Position numbers and translations under genes: made by a program | Notes under the pieces: model-generated | Databases searched by the model: none | Seen by the model: only the letters and a program-made list of their open reading frames with translations | What the model was told of the DNA's origin: nothing | Shown: piece by piece, positions 1 through 12,242 of the stretch | Layout: each line of letters opens with the position of its first letter | How positions within the stretch are numbered: position 1 is the first letter of the stretch | From: Tribonema minus | Taxonomy: Eukaryota > Sar > Xanthophyceae > Tribonematales > Tribonemataceae | Length of the DNA: 64,000 nt | Assembly (NCBI GenBank): GCA_017506865.1 | Contig: JAFCMP010000268.1 | Coordinates: 62,001-126,000, forward strand | Direction: 5' to 3'

Positions 1-1
1 C

Positions 2-211
2 TGGCAGCACCGCTCAACTGCGGACGGCGCCGTGGCACAGCTGGAGGCGGCGGTGGACGAAGAGAGGGAGAGGGGCAGGCGAGACGTACTTGAAGTTAGC
101 CAGCGGTACAATGATCTGAGGGTCGCGCATGGGAGCCTGCAGCGGCGGCTGGACAAGGCGTTGCGGGCGCGGAAACTGCGCACGTCTAAGAGCACGCCGA
201 CGCTGCACTAG
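2..211 (+). CDS. 3' end of a coiled-coil protein gene (partial)
   Basis: An open frame enters from the left edge and ends at a TAG at 209-211, giving 69 residues. The peptide is rich in Glu, Arg, Gln and Leu (for example AVAQLEAAVDEERERGRRDV and LQRRLDKALRARKLR), typical of a coiled coil with a basic C-terminus. Codon use is GC-rich like other exons here, and the DNA after the stop turns AT-richer. A CAG near the left edge could be a splice acceptor, so the exact exon start is unknown. Function cannot be named. Confidence 0.5.
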   Translation, partial: WQHRSTADGAVAQLEAAVDEERERGRRDVLEVSQRYNDLRVAHGSLQRRLDKALRARKLRTSKSTPTLH

Positions 212-1383
212 CCTGGGCGTTGACACATATATCAAGTCGAATGCTGCTGACACACACACAGAGTCTCATGGCTGCACGGGCGCTGAGAACGGTGGCCGTG
301 AGTATTGCTGTCAGCGTTCGGCTGCTGAGCATTGAATGGAAGTGCTATTCACGTACCCTCCCTGTTGTGCGCGACAACTACTTCAAAGTACTGTACAGCT
401 TGCCTGCCTTTGAAGTCTGAACGCATCCGCTGCATCCTAGTGAGCACGTTGACGTGCATACTTGCTTCAAGCCACCTCGCAAGGAGTGACATGAGGTAGA
501 CCTTGCCTAAACTTCAACCTGCATGCATCCGTTCAGCACATGTCCCACATGAATTCAGCAAGAAACCAGCCGAGGTGTGATGCACAACAATAAAGCAACT
601 TTCCCAAATCATTCCTGCCTACTCAGCTGGTCAAATTGAACGCAATGATTATTATTCATGCGCCAGATGGCCGCGTATGAATGTACATACCCCCCTATGG
701 CCACTTCACAGTGGGGCTATCTGGGCATGTGCGTGCACATACATAGGTACGCTCCCGTTTCAAAGAGTATGTCTGTGTTGCTGTTTTTAAAGCAGCAATG
801 AAGTGGCGTGCAAGACCAGCTGCAAACAGACACAGGCTGCTATGACATGGTCTCTGCCAGTACACGTTGCAATTGTATGCACTGCATCATGTGCTTAGAA
901 CAAACACAAGACAGGTTGATGACATTATCAAGAAAATGCGATGCCAGCAACGAGATACAGTAGTGGGAGTACAAAAACACCCCAGCCTTACACACAGGCT
1001 TGCTGCTAGCAACGACCACAGGGATGCCATGCATGGATGCTACTGTAGTTAATGCACGCATGCGCAGTACACAACAAGGCGTGTGACCTCAGATGCTGAT
1101 GATCATCACCAATCAGCAGACAGTGTCCACGGAGATGCAGCATCCTTGTAGTACGCGCATTCATGAAGGTGAACCCCCGGCTGATGGGAGGTGATGCCTC
1201 AAGTGGAATGCGCCAATGATGCAAAAAAGCGCACACATACACGAAGCAGTCAATCACACCACAGTCAGATCCTCCATGTGAACCACTCATGTCGTCGAAG
1301 TGAACCAGCCAAAAGCAAGGAAAATCAAGCAAGATGTCCATGATGCGAACCAGTCAATGAGCACACACTGTGAATTGATACAA
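212..1383. other. Convergent intergenic region
   Basis: This lies between the 3' end of the plus-strand coiled-coil gene and the 3' end of the minus-strand exonuclease gene. Only short unconvincing frames are present on both strands. It should hold both 3' untranslated regions. I see no repeat or RNA gene. Confidence 0.5.
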
Positions 1384-4300
1384 TCACCGCTTGACCGCCA
1401 GAAATGTGACGCCGTCAAGCGCAGCCTTAGCAGCGCTCACCATCTCCTCCTCCTCACCAGGCGGCCACGGACGCGGAGGACCGCTGCCCGCCACCGCACT
1501 ATTCTCCTCCGCCGCCTTCGCCGCCCACTTACACTTCAACTTGATGGACTGAAGCGACCTCATTACATCAAGCGTGCCCTGACACACCACAACCACCAGC
1601 GTGCCGGGCGGCGCGGCATCGTAGAGGCGCCGTGCCGCCGCATCCACGTCACCTATTGAAGTCCAGTGTTTGGGAGCTTCGCCCTCGTCGCCGTCGCTGC
1701 CGCCGCTGTCAGCGACGTTCCTGGCATTGGCGGAGCCGCCGTGAGCTTTGGGGTGCTGCGTTGGCGAACACGGCAGGTCCACCCACAGCAGGTGCGGCGG
1801 TGCATGCGCTGCTGCTGCTGCCGCCGCCTCCGCCCCCCCCGCCGCTGCTGCTGCTGCTGCTGCGCCAGCCAGCCTCTCCTCCGCGGCAGCCACAATCCCC
1901 TCCGCGCTGGCGCAGTTCCCCGCCACATCGATCAGCAGCCCCCCCTTGTCCCCCTGCCCCCCGTAGCGGTGCCTCACGCGGAACGGCGCATCGCCCATGT
2001 GCCTGTTGCACTCCGCCGCCGTCGGCGGCCACCGCTGCTGCAGCGCCAGCCACGCAGCATCTGCCTCGCGCCTGTAGCCGTTGGCAAAGCACGTCCACAG
2101 CTTGGATTCGGGCCGGTACTGCGGATCGAGCCTCCCCTCAAAGTCCCCTGCTACGGATATCATCAGCGGCTCCGCAGTGGGGGATCGCGCGCGGCTGAGA
2201 GCGTCAAATATGGGCTGTCGTGGCGGCAGGGGTTCGCTGGCCCACGGCACTGGCAGCCCCTGAGTGCTCCCCTTGGCCATCTTGAGGAGCGCCAGCTCCA
2301 TGGCTGCGGCCGCATCCATTATGCTGTCGTGGCCGCTGCAAGGGGAATGGTGTTTGCATGGGTGTGTAGAGAAAACAAACAAATGTATGATCAGTGTAAA
2401 TATGGTCAGTCGGCATATTGACACATTGCGAGATGTTAGAAGTGACTCAGTGTGGGTGCGTCAGTCCAAGCCTAAGCCTAACCCTCACCCTAAGGTGGTA
2501 ACGCAGACGCTTAAGCAATGCGCGCCCCAGCAACTTCAAGAATCCAAGGTCTGTTTGAGTGCAAGCGAGTGAAGTGGAGATTGAACAACAGTCAAAAACA
2601 AAACTCGCCATCAAGCAGAGGCGTCAAGCTTCGTACACCTCAAACTTCAAACTTCATGTGCGCAAATCTGCAATAATAGCAGCCACCTGTGATCTTTCGG
2701 TGTGTGCGTTCTGCCTTACACAATGTTGCTATTTTGCAGGCACGCGCGCTGAAGCTGCAGGACAGCAAAGCAACTAGGACAAGACTGACGGCATATCACC
2801 AAGAAGGCATCCTGTATGAAACTCATGAGATGAAAAGCACATTGCAGCTTGTTGGCGCAAGCGCAACAAGCCCGTGACGGTACTTAAATGACATTTCAGA
2901 ATCTACAAAAATGAACAACGTACAGCTAGCTGCAAGTTGAATTACAACTTCAAACAGTGTTGGTGCGCAGCTGAGGATACCCACAAGGCACGGTGCATAG
3001 CACATGTGACTGCGTATAAGATAAATGAATGTGACAACACTCAACGCTCACGCTCCGCAGTGCGAATCCACGGGGCGCAATGCCAAAAGTCCAAAACTAA
3101 CAGGCAGTATCTCGCAAAAACTTCAACATCAACCTCTCCACGCACCTGACGCCCGAGCCAGGCTGCACATCCCGCCCCAGCAGCTCCTTGCACAGCTGCC
3201 TGAGCCCGCGCTTGTACGGCATGCCCTTGGGGCTGGGGTACAGCACCGCGGTGTCGATGATGCGCGGGTGCACCAGCCGCAGCGCCCTCAGATCCCCATC
3301 CAGGCTGTGCCCCACCAGATACGTGTGCGAGTCAAGCAGCGGCAGCAGGTCCGCCTGCACATCCTTTAGCGTCGCCGTGACCCCCTCTAAGTGCGCGGCG
3401 GTGATGCCGCTGTACTCCGTGTGGTGGTTCGTCACCGGCGCCGACGGGCGCACGTGGCGGTCGTACACGGCTTCGCCGCGCGCGTTGACCAGCGACACGC
3501 GCGCCAGCTCCAGCCCCTTCTTCGTCTCCACCATCTCGCAGTCAATGCCCAGCAGCTTGAAGCCGCGCGCGTGCCCCCCCGCGGTGACGCCGCCGCTCGG
3601 CGCCAGCTGCGCGGGGCTGCAGAAGAAGGGCTGCGCGCCGCCGCCGCCGCCGCCGCTGCTGCTGCTGCCGCATTCGCCCTCCTCGACGCCGTCCGCCACC
3701 TCCCCCTCCTCCTCCATGGCGGCGGCGGCAGCGGCGGCGGCAGCGGCGGCGGCAGCGGCGGCGGGGGTGCCGCTGGCCACGTAGCCCTTGCCCTCGTCCG
3801 CCATGTGCACGGGGAGGCCGTGCGACGTGCGCTCCCCCTTGCTCATGGCAAAGTCGCGCACGTCAACAGTGCTCAGCGGCACCTCCACAACGCTCAGGCT
3901 GGCGCCCGCGCACTGCGCCGCCGCTGCCGCCGCCGCTGCGCCGCTGCCGCCGGTGGCCGCGTCGGATGCTGTGGTGGCCACTACTCTGATGGGGGGGTCA
4001 GGCGGCGGCTCGTCTGCCATGGGGGTTGGTAGGTACCCCCTCAGCGAGAGCATGGGCGGCACCTGCTGCTCCTGCGAAGCGGCCATGAACACGACTGTGC
4101 CGTCGGACGTGCCTGTCTGGAGCACCAGCAGGTCCTTGTCGCTGACGGCAGACCCCCCCGACCCCATGTACAGCACCCACGCGCCCGTCTGCTCCCGTAT
4201 TAGCGACCACTGCCCCCTGTAGTTGGCGTTGGCTCGTTTAAACCAGCCTCGCGCGACAGCGGGCGGCGGCGCGTCGTCATAGACCACGGCTGCCGCCCTC

Positions 4301-5685
4301 CCAGCTGGCGCCGCTGCTGCTGTGTCCTGTGCGGGCGCAGCTGTGTCTGCTGCCGGCGCCTCTGCCGTCCCTGCGTCTGCTGCTGCTGCTGCTGCTGTGT
4401 CTATCGCTGGTGCATGCGGTTCCGCCGCCGCTGCTGCTGCTACTGCTGCCGTCGCTGTTGCTGCGGTGGCTGCCACAGCTACCGCCGCTGTTGCTGCTGC
4501 TGCAACTGCCACATCTGCTACTGCCGCGCCTGTGAGTGCTGCCGCCGCTGCTTCGTCAGCTGCTGGTGCGCCGAAATCCTGTGCCACTGCTGCCAACTGC
4601 TCCGCCTCTCCAAGAGCTGACACTGCTGCTGTGACCTCTGCTGCGAGGCATAGTTCCATGTCCAGTGCTTCAGTTTCGGCCGCTGCGGCGGCTGCCGCCG
4701 CCGCCGCCGCTACTTCTGCTGCGGTGGTCCCTGCTGCTGGCTCACACACTTCCATCGCTGAAGGTGCCGCTGCTGCCGCTGCTGCTGCTGCAGCGATCGG
4801 CACTGTTATCTGAGGCGTAACAGGAGTGGGCGGGTCGCAGTGGAAGTACATGTCGTCGGTGAACTGACGACCGTTGCGCGTGCGCCTGGACTCAAAGACG
4901 AGCACATGCTTTGTGAACAGGTACTCTGGGTCGAAGCCAGTGAGCTCCGAAGCCGGCAGCACGGGGTGGTCCTGCCACAGCAGCATGCTGGCAGCTGAGC
5001 AGACGTCTGTTGCGTAGCGGGAGCTGCGCTGAGGGACGTGCTTGGTGGGAACGGATGTGCACTGCCGCAGGAAGGGTGCGAGTCCGTCCACCACCCCATT
5101 CTGTGCCGCTGCCATATCCAGGCCGGTGGCACATGCCAGCACCACTCGATTGACCCCCTTCAAGCTGCTCTTCCTGATCCATGAAGGAGCGGCAGTTGCG
5201 TCATCCGACAGCACCGACAACATGAGATCCCTCACGTCTGTCGTGATGATCGCGGCAACAGGCTCGCTCCACCAGTAGTTGAACCCGAGAGCAGGGCCTA
5301 TACGGCCCTCGTAGGGCTGGTAGCGAGGCGCATCGGAATTGGGAGGGAGGCCCTGCTCTCGACGCCGAGATGGCGTACTAGGCCCGGTGCTGGGTCTGGC
5401 AGTCGATCCGCTTGGCCTAGTGCCTCCTCTGCTATTTGCTGCTGGGGTCGATGGTGTTGCTGTTGCTGCTGAGTCCTTCTCCTCCTTGCGAGCCCTCTTT
5501 TCTGATATGGCGACGCCACCGCGTTCCCCTCGTGATCGCTTCTGAGGTACGATCGCACTGCCACCAGCAGAGTCGCCGCCGTCATGGTTCTGCCTTGGCG
5601 CCGGAGGTGCAGCTTGGTTCTTGTTCAGCCCCTTAAGCGTAGTTCTGAATGGATCCATCTCAGGTCTATGAATGAAGCAGGCCAC
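1384..5685 (-). CDS. REXO5/SDN5-like DEDDh 3'-5' RNA exonuclease
   Basis: Two exons on the minus strand: 5685-3146 and 2335-1384, joined by a GT-AG intron (3145-2336, phase 2). The predicted protein is about 1,163 residues; a second in-frame ATG at 5658 is a possible start. DEDDh exonuclease motifs are complete only after splicing: KLLGIDCEMVE (Asp, Glu) near residue 710, VGHSLDGDLRAL near 790, and SGHDSIMDAAAAMEL near 849, where the His and Asp are catalytic. The upstream segment with VRDLMLSVLSDDATAAPSW and VVLACATGLD resembles the N-terminal module of plant SDN5 and animal REXO5. Between them is a very long alanine-rich, low-complexity insert. The family trims 3' ends of small or structural RNAs, usually in the nucleus or nucleolus. 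The region after the exonuclease fold (exon 2) is poorly conserved and alanine-rich. Recognition is firm; substrate is unknown. Confidence 0.85.
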
Positions 5686-6061
5686 TGCTTATGCACACTA
5701 TTCGTCAGCGCTGGTCTACTGCATGCGAACCCGCTGTTCGTGCGATCTATTTTTAACAATCGTTAATAGAGTCATTCTTGGATGGTACTCTTAGTTCAAC
5801 TTAAAGTTCTGTGATGCAGCAAAGCACAGCGACCCAAAGTGTGTTGTAGCGAAGACCCCCGATCAACCATGTTGATTCAAGTTGCGTCGGCAGCTGCGAT
5901 CCAGCAGCCGCGCGCATGTGAGATGTGTGGTGCTCGCCAGATTGGTGTCAAATGCGACCTTGACCCATACAACCCATCAACATCATCAGCTCAGCACCCA
6001 TCACGGTGTGCGAGGCACTGCTTTCACTCACAGCGTTGGCCGGTGATTGTACCAGCGACAC
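5686..6061. promoter_or_regulatory. Bidirectional promoter region (exonuclease / RING copy 1)
   Basis: About 375 bases separate the start of the minus-strand exonuclease gene from the first ATG of plus-strand RING copy 1. Promoters and 5' leaders of both must lie here or overlap the first exons. No clear TATA box or known algal motif stands out. Inference from gene arrangement only. Confidence 0.35.
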
Positions 6062-9000
6062 ATGAAGGGCAAGGGCGGAGGGCCGACAGACTCTGACACG
6101 GATAGCGATGCGCATGACTGCAAGCTGCCGCCTCGCGGAAGAGGAAGGCGATTGGAGGCAAGGGAGCTAGAAACTATGACAAGGCGATTGGAGGCAATGA
6201 AGCTAGAAACTATGACATCCCTCGAGTTCGAGTCTACTCCTACAAAGCTGAGGATGGGCAGAAGGACGGCCCCGTGCGGGAAGGTGATTTCCCGAATCAT
6301 GTCGCCGAACGGCGTTGTCTCGCTGCATGCTGAGCTAATGACTGGCTTGCGCAATTTCGGTCATCTGCTACGATTGAAAGCAAGTTTCTGATTTGTAACA
6401 CAACTCACTTCCGTTTGGCCACTGGTGGGAATTGCGGCAGCTTTAACCGTGCACACTTACATGTACGTATGTGAGAGGCGCAGCTATAGCAAGGGTGCTG
6501 GTCAACCACGATCAAATATTTCAAAGTATCATTGAACACGCAGAGCTTCCACATGGTTGAAATCATTCGCCATACGGTAATACCGTATTTGTGACTGTCA
6601 GCAGCATATGTTCTGATAGTACATAGCACGCCCGATATTTGTATCCTGAAGGAATTCATGTACCACAAGAAGCAAGCAGTGACACAATGCCAACAATTGC
6701 GTCTGCATCTGCGCTCAACTGCAGGCCTGATCATGCATTCGGTGGATACGGTCAACGAACTGGTGGAGCTGATCCATTCTTTCTACGGAATACCACAGGA
6801 GACCATGGTAAGCGCGCGCATCATCGTGTAGGTCTGTAGTGGCATGCCGACAGCGACTATGTACACACGCGTGCTGCTCAATAGCTTGAATGCTGACCAC
6901 CAATAGAGAAATGGGCTTGTCTTACCTGCATTCATAAGCACGCAATGTCTTTGCTTAGGCGCAAGTCAGTGGCCTTTGGTACGGGACCCAACCACTTTTC
7001 TGGTTTGTGAAGGCGCTTTCTGGCTGCAATGCAGCCATGCCGCCACTTAGGGGTCCGACCGTGCAGCGCCGTCATTCCAAATGACGCATTTCAAAGTCAT
7101 TTGGTATGCGCCAGGTAATCAGCACCGCTGTGGTGGTGCTCAGCGCCGCTCAACTCAACTTGGAGTGCGTCGTAGCTGACGATCTGGAATTGCTTAGCAG
7201 GGCAGGCGGCGGCAGCAGACGCTCAACGACACCAGAACACTGGCTTCGCTGCTGTGGATGGAGCATCTCAGTGCGCAGGGCCCTTCATGCTGTATCGAAC
7301 CCCCCCAAGCGGTACATCTGCACCGTGACAGATCAAGTTCAACTTGTACTGTTGCGCGAGCTTCTCATGCGGCCGCTCACAATTGGAGCGGAGTCTCAGC
7401 GGAACGCGCGCTGATGCAAACCTCAAATTTTGCTGTGTGCAGGTGCTGTTGTACGCGTTTGACGACGGCTGTGGCGGCCCGCTGCAGATTGAGCAGCTGC
7501 GCAACCCATATGCCATCACAGACAGGCCGTATGCCGACGACAATGAGGTTGTTGACGTTGACATGCCATGGAGAGAGCCCTACAGCAACACGGTGCGCCA
7601 CTACCTGCGCTTCATGATGCATGACGTCACCATTGAGCCGTCCAGCGCAGAGGGCTGGTGTGTGCCCACGGTGATCGAGTGTGAAAACAGAAAGGACAAG
7701 GTGAGCGGCGCAACACGAGACTTGCACTGATTCATGGCGAGTATTCTCGTGTGGTTCAGCATGCGATGCTTGGATAGCGTTAGTATTAGGGTTAGGGGGT
7801 AGGTGAACCCCAATCAAGTTTGCGGCTGCAAAAGTGAAGTTAAGGCCTGCTTCGTCTTCACCATGCGCCATTGATACTCCAAGTGTGATTTAGAGCTGCC
7901 GTGTGTCGGGTTATGATTGGGGTGAGGGTGGGTGTTAAGGCTACGGTTAAAGTTGTAGCTAGGTCACCGCATCATCGCTCAAGAAGGCATTCTAGGAAAT
8001 GTGCAGACTTATCTCATCGTACTTCAAGGATTAGTCGCCATGCTTCAAAAAGCGGAGCAACTCACCGGAGTTACCATTCAAAGAGTCTGCGTAGTCTGCC
8101 GCTGACATCGCGTCAGGCACCGTGCCAGTCGTCAATTTATTGATTTGATGGAATTTGTGTCACTACATGCGGAGTCTCAAGCAACAGGTGTAATGCCAGT
8201 ATGAGGCGGGCTTTTGAAGCTCCCTGATGGCATACAGAGGAAAGTCAAAGTGGCATGCAGAATACCCAAGTCAGGTCTACATCAAGCATATGCTGCCAAG
8301 TACGTCTACCTACCATATCTAGTAGTGCAAGGGTACCGGCTTCTATACTGTGAAGTACTTGATTTGGCAATCTGAGGTACTAGCACTACACTACGTGCAC
8401 CATGCATATATTTCGTGTGGTGATCAGATATGTCATGATACACTGCATACGAGTGCAGACATGAAGTTGATGACCTCATTGCTTCGGAAGTCATTGATGG
8501 TGTTGCGATAAGATCAGGCTCAACGCACTCGAAGTTGATGACCTCATTGCTTCGGAAGTCATTGATGGTGTTGCGATAAGATCAGGCTCAACGCACTCTT
8601 AAGACTAGCTGTTGTCACCACTTGACAGCATCCATGACCTGGTGATGATGTTGGCATAAGATAAGCTCTAGGTTGATGGCCGCTGTCAAACTAACCTTAT
8701 AATTTTGTCGTCCTTGAAGTTGGCATAGTCCATATGGAGAGTGGCATGCATGTGCTTCCAGACCTAATGTTGATCCATAGCAAGCACTCAAACAATGTGC
8801 ACATAAATTTAAGGCAAGCTGACCAGCGCAATCAGAGCATTCAGTGATTGCAGATGTATTTGAGTTTATTCATTCTTTTGCGTTCACACTCATCGTTCAC
8901 CTTCCGCAGTGGTTGCATACAACTGAACTAAACAGGTAGGAAAACAACGCTGATCTCTGAAGGATGCTTACAAGCCTGCCGTCATTGATGGAATATGCAT

Positions 9001-10001
9001 GATGCCATGTGCAATTTACCGTCAGCCCCTTACGGCACTTCGAGTACTCTCCAACAACTAACCCTAACCAATTAGCCCTCGCTCTACTTACCTCACTCAA
9101 GTACAAAACACTAATCCATTGTGTGATGGAAAAACTGCTCAACAACCTGCATCGTGGTGCCTCCCATCTCATACAGGCGATGATCAAGTGGAAAGTGCCT
9201 TCCAAACGTGAGAAGCCATTTTGGCCCTCCTTCGTGCTCTCTCGGGCAATCGCTCACGGTGCCGCTTCCGCCGGCACAGCGCCCGAACCCTGGTCCGAAG
9301 TCGACATTGACCTCCATTATGCTGCCACAAGCACCAACTCTGCCAGGTTCAAACGTCACCAGGATGACCGTGAGGTACTGGTCGTGGCGTTTCCCAAGGG
9401 GCAGTCGCAGTCGACAGCGGGGTGGATGTCAGACACTGTGGTGGTGCGAGGCAAGTGCCGCTTTAATGCGTCTGCAGTTGCTGTTGATGACGACGGCACT
9501 GACGACGGCATCGCACCCCCAGATGGTCCGGTTGTTCAACCGGTGGTGTTGGTGCCGCCGGGGCCCGTGCAAGGCTACTCTGCTTGTGTCATCTGCCACA
9601 CTCACCCTGCAACAGTCGTGCAGGTGCACACGAACGCAGATGCAGATGGCATTGTCCGCGGTCACGCCTCTGTGTGTAGCACATGCACGGGTGCGCTCAA
9701 CGGCATGCTCAACGGCAGGTGCAGGTTTGGCGGGTGTACGCACAACAGCTTGCACTTTTACGATCTAGCACAGCCCGCAGCAGCAGGCACCATACGCGTG
9801 CGTGACCGCAAATTGTGCGACCTCTGCGACCGCGCCCCCGCTAATGCCATGCTGCTAGGGTGCCACCACGGCGTCTACTGCTACGAGTGCGCCAAGTTCT
9901 TGGAGGGCCGTGCCACCAAGTGCAGGTGGGGCGCGTGCAGGGAGCCCATACAGCGTGTAGTCAAGCTGTACCCGGAGTGCTTCCACACGGCGGACGCATA
10001 A
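6062..10001 (+). CDS. RING-finger protein, copy 1 (four exons, frame break in exon 1)
   Basis: Exons 6062-6283, 6725-6807, 7443-7700 and 9177-10001 have good GT-AG borders and agree in phase with copy 2 at 16267-21268. Exon 1 contains KAIGGNEARNYD and DIPRVRVYSY; exon 2 HSVDTVNELVELIHSFYGIP, which could be part of a ubiquitin-like fold; exon 3 PYADDNEVVDVDMPWREPY. Exon 4 carries two cysteine clusters: CVICHTHPATVV with a later CSTC, and CDLCDRAPANAMLLGCHHG followed by CYECAK and CRWGACREPIQRVVKLY, which reads as a C3HC4-like RING (IAP/MUL1/MDM2 style). A ubiquitin ligase role is inferred. In exon 1 the ATG frame and the conserved frame differ by one base near 6130, so one base is lost, or the true start lies in another upstream exon. 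A short in-frame duplication (KAIGG...RNYD twice) also sits in exon 1. The rest of the protein is not recognised. Confidence 0.6.
8463..8598. repeat. Perfect 68-bp tandem duplication
   Basis: Two identical 68-base units (8463-8530 and 8531-8598) lie head to tail in the last intron of RING copy 1. Each begins GAAGTTGATGACC and ends CAACGCACTC. No differences are seen, so it is recent. Confidence 0.95.
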
Positions 10002-10705
10002 GTCATGTACAACAGCGCTTAACCGTGGCAGTGGGCTGTAGACAGGTTTAAGAGGCGGTATGGCCGTTGTTGAGGTTGTGGCACATTTATGCTACATAGC
10101 TGAACCGCAGGAGAAGCTGATGTTACTTCAGCAGAAATGGTGTGGCATTCCAGTGCAGCTTGTGTATGGTTTGGGGCACAGATCAGGATGTGATGCTGCC
10201 AGTGTGTGGCCTTTGCTTTTTGCTAGCAAGTGCACCTGCAGGTCCTTGCCCATAGGCACCCTGCAGTACTTTCCACTTCCAAATATACCCTCAAACAGCG
10301 GCTGCTGCAAGTTGTGCTTCCATCATGTTGGTTGCCTGCCTGAAACATGTCTACTTGTGTGCATGTTGTCTCTTGGTGGTCTTGATGCGTGAACTTTTTT
10401 TTGCTTTGAGAGGTGTGTTGCAGAGCTTTTTCCTGGTCAATTGCTGGTGCCTGTGTCCCAGCAGCATACAGCATCATGATGCCTCATGTCCTCTTCCACT
10501 TCGGACCTGGTGGCGCCACTGAGAAGGGACAGGTTTGCGCTTGAAGCAACCGCTGTCCGCTGCTGTAGGGTTGATGCGACCAAGTCTTGACCTAATGAAT
10601 GAGGATGGTTCACAAGGACGCATATCTTCAATTGACAAATCAGCAGCAAGAGAGTTCTGCCACTCCTGGTAACGAACTTCCATGTTGCAAATTGACTGAT
10701 GTGAC

Positions 10706-11400
10706 ATGTACATTGTATTAATTCTTGCTCAGGGCGCGAAAAAGTCCAGGTGAATGGCATCTAACTTGAAGCTTGCTGTACGGAATCTACATGTCGTGTG
10801 ACAGTCTGAAAGTGTCTCAATAACAACCACTCAAACGCCGCCGCCGCCCCCAAATGGCATCTCGAGATCCTCCCCAACGCCGTAGTACGTCCACCTCCAT
10901 GTGTCTCCCCCCCCTGGATTCTGCCATCTGTGTATGACACGGCCAGAGTACGCCATGAGGAGCGCTGCCGACAGTGCCGAGCGTAAGCGCGACAGGGCAT
11001 GTAGTTTTTTCATTCAATTTCGCTCAGGCATGTACTTTCTACTAATGCTCGCTCAGGGCTCGCGTACTTTGTATTAATCCTCGCTCAGGGCGCGAAAAGG
11101 CCCAGATGAATGGCATCTAACTTGAAGCTTGCTGTATGGAATCTACATGTCGTGTGACAGCTCGTGTACTTTTTATTAATTCTCGCTCAGGGCGCGAAAA
11201 AGCCCCGATGATTGGCATCTAGCTGTAAGGAATCTACATGTCGTATGACAGTCTGAAAGTGTCGCAACGACAACCACTCAAACGCGTGTACTTGTCTTGT
11301 TTGTTTATTTATTCTCGCTCAGATGCGAAAAAAGGCCAGGGTGAACGTCCCGCTTGCAACCAGAATCTACACATGTCTTTGTGAGCACCTCGAAAGTGTC
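10706..11400 (+). repeat. Tandem array of a ~100-bp repeat
   Basis: At least four diverged units start with a TGTACTTTTTATTAATTC-like block followed by CTCGCTCAGGGCGCGAAAAA and a GGCATCTA block. They begin near 10706, 11067, 11163 and 11286, with a truncated one near 11030. Some units continue into a shared tail (TCTACATGTCGTGTGACAG, then CAACCACTCAAACG). A single further unit lies at about 21515 in the same orientation. Confidence 0.85.
10831..11000 (-). pseudogene. Duplicated C-terminal end of an unknown gene
   Basis: On the minus strand this reads LRSALSAALLMAYSGRV, then a proline/glycine stretch and GEDLEMPFGGGGGV before a TGA. Nearly the same end (LRSALSAALHMAYSGRV ... GEDPEMPFGGGGV) lies at 21630-21790, also minus strand. 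The frame is kept up to the stop in both, so it looks like a real protein end. No upstream exon is visible here, so this is probably a fragment copied with its 3' flank. Family not recognised. Confidence 0.4.
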
Positions 11401-12242
11401 GCAATGCGAATTGCCGATCACTTCGACACGACATCGCCATATGGCATCTAGTGGCATGTAAATACTACGCAGGCAATTGCTTAAGATGCACAACAACATA
11501 TGTTCCAGCCTAGGTGGGCACGACAACTCGACAGACGCAGATGTGCGAGTCATGAAGGCATTGCTTGCTGTTGTGCCATACTGTATGGCACATTTAAGAC
11601 AGGGCACATTCGGCTTAGTGCCAATAAGAGCTGACGCACAGGAGCACTTGCAGTAAAGAAACAAGTAGACCTCTGGGTCCAACCGTCGCCCAAATATACC
11701 AACAAGCTGCACTCGCCTGTCGCGCCATCTCAAAGCTGCTTGCTGAACCAAACTTGCATCGTTGCAATTATGATGTCCTCAACAAGAACCGTGATGACCC
11801 TGAGCTGCCATGCAATCGCATTGAGAGACATGGCCTGAATGCTGTCCATTGATCATCCTCACGTACGTACCTGCATGCAGGGACTACATCAGAAACGTAC
11901 CATCAAATCAGTTGACTGCCGGTCACATTGTGAGCGGGCATATGCAGCCTGCTTTTGCCCTGTTCTTCTGTTTGGGCCGTTTCTTGAGTCAGCATGACTT
12001 CTGTTTGGGCCATTTCTTCAGTCAGCATGACTGAGCCCGCGAATGGCTTAACAGTAATCGCTTGAGAACCCCAAACATGTGAAAAGTACGTCAAATACGT
12101 GAGCTGCTTGTTTAATGGGTTGTCACTCAATGCTCCAAAACCGAAGAGTGCCCACTGCACAAACCACTTAACATGGCCCAAATATCTGACAAAGGAGTTT
12201 CTTAGAACAGGCCTGTGCGTGAAGCGCATACTTGTCAGCTCA

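Larger units (their letters stand above)
10002..12242. other. Repeat-rich intergenic region downstream of RING copy 1
   Basis: No convincing complete gene. The first 300 bases match the 3' flank of RING copy 2 (inverted), for example around 10126-10190. A repeat array occupies 10706-11400 and includes a duplicated gene end on the minus strand. A decayed match to the 3' flank element also appears on the minus strand near 11690-11740. The rest, up to the retrotransposon target site, shows only short frames. Confidence 0.5.

Noticed and set aside
1666..2421. 251-codon plus-strand frame
   Set aside because: Antisense of exonuclease exon 2, which is supported by the HDS...D motif and splice phase.
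4322..4813. Plus-strand alanine-rich frame
   Set aside because: Antisense of the alanine-rich insert in the exonuclease gene; GC-rich triplet repeats stay open in several frames.
11305..11751. 148-codon minus-strand frame
   Set aside because: Overlaps the repeat array and the 3'-flank element; no conserved counterpart frame at 15.8 kb.
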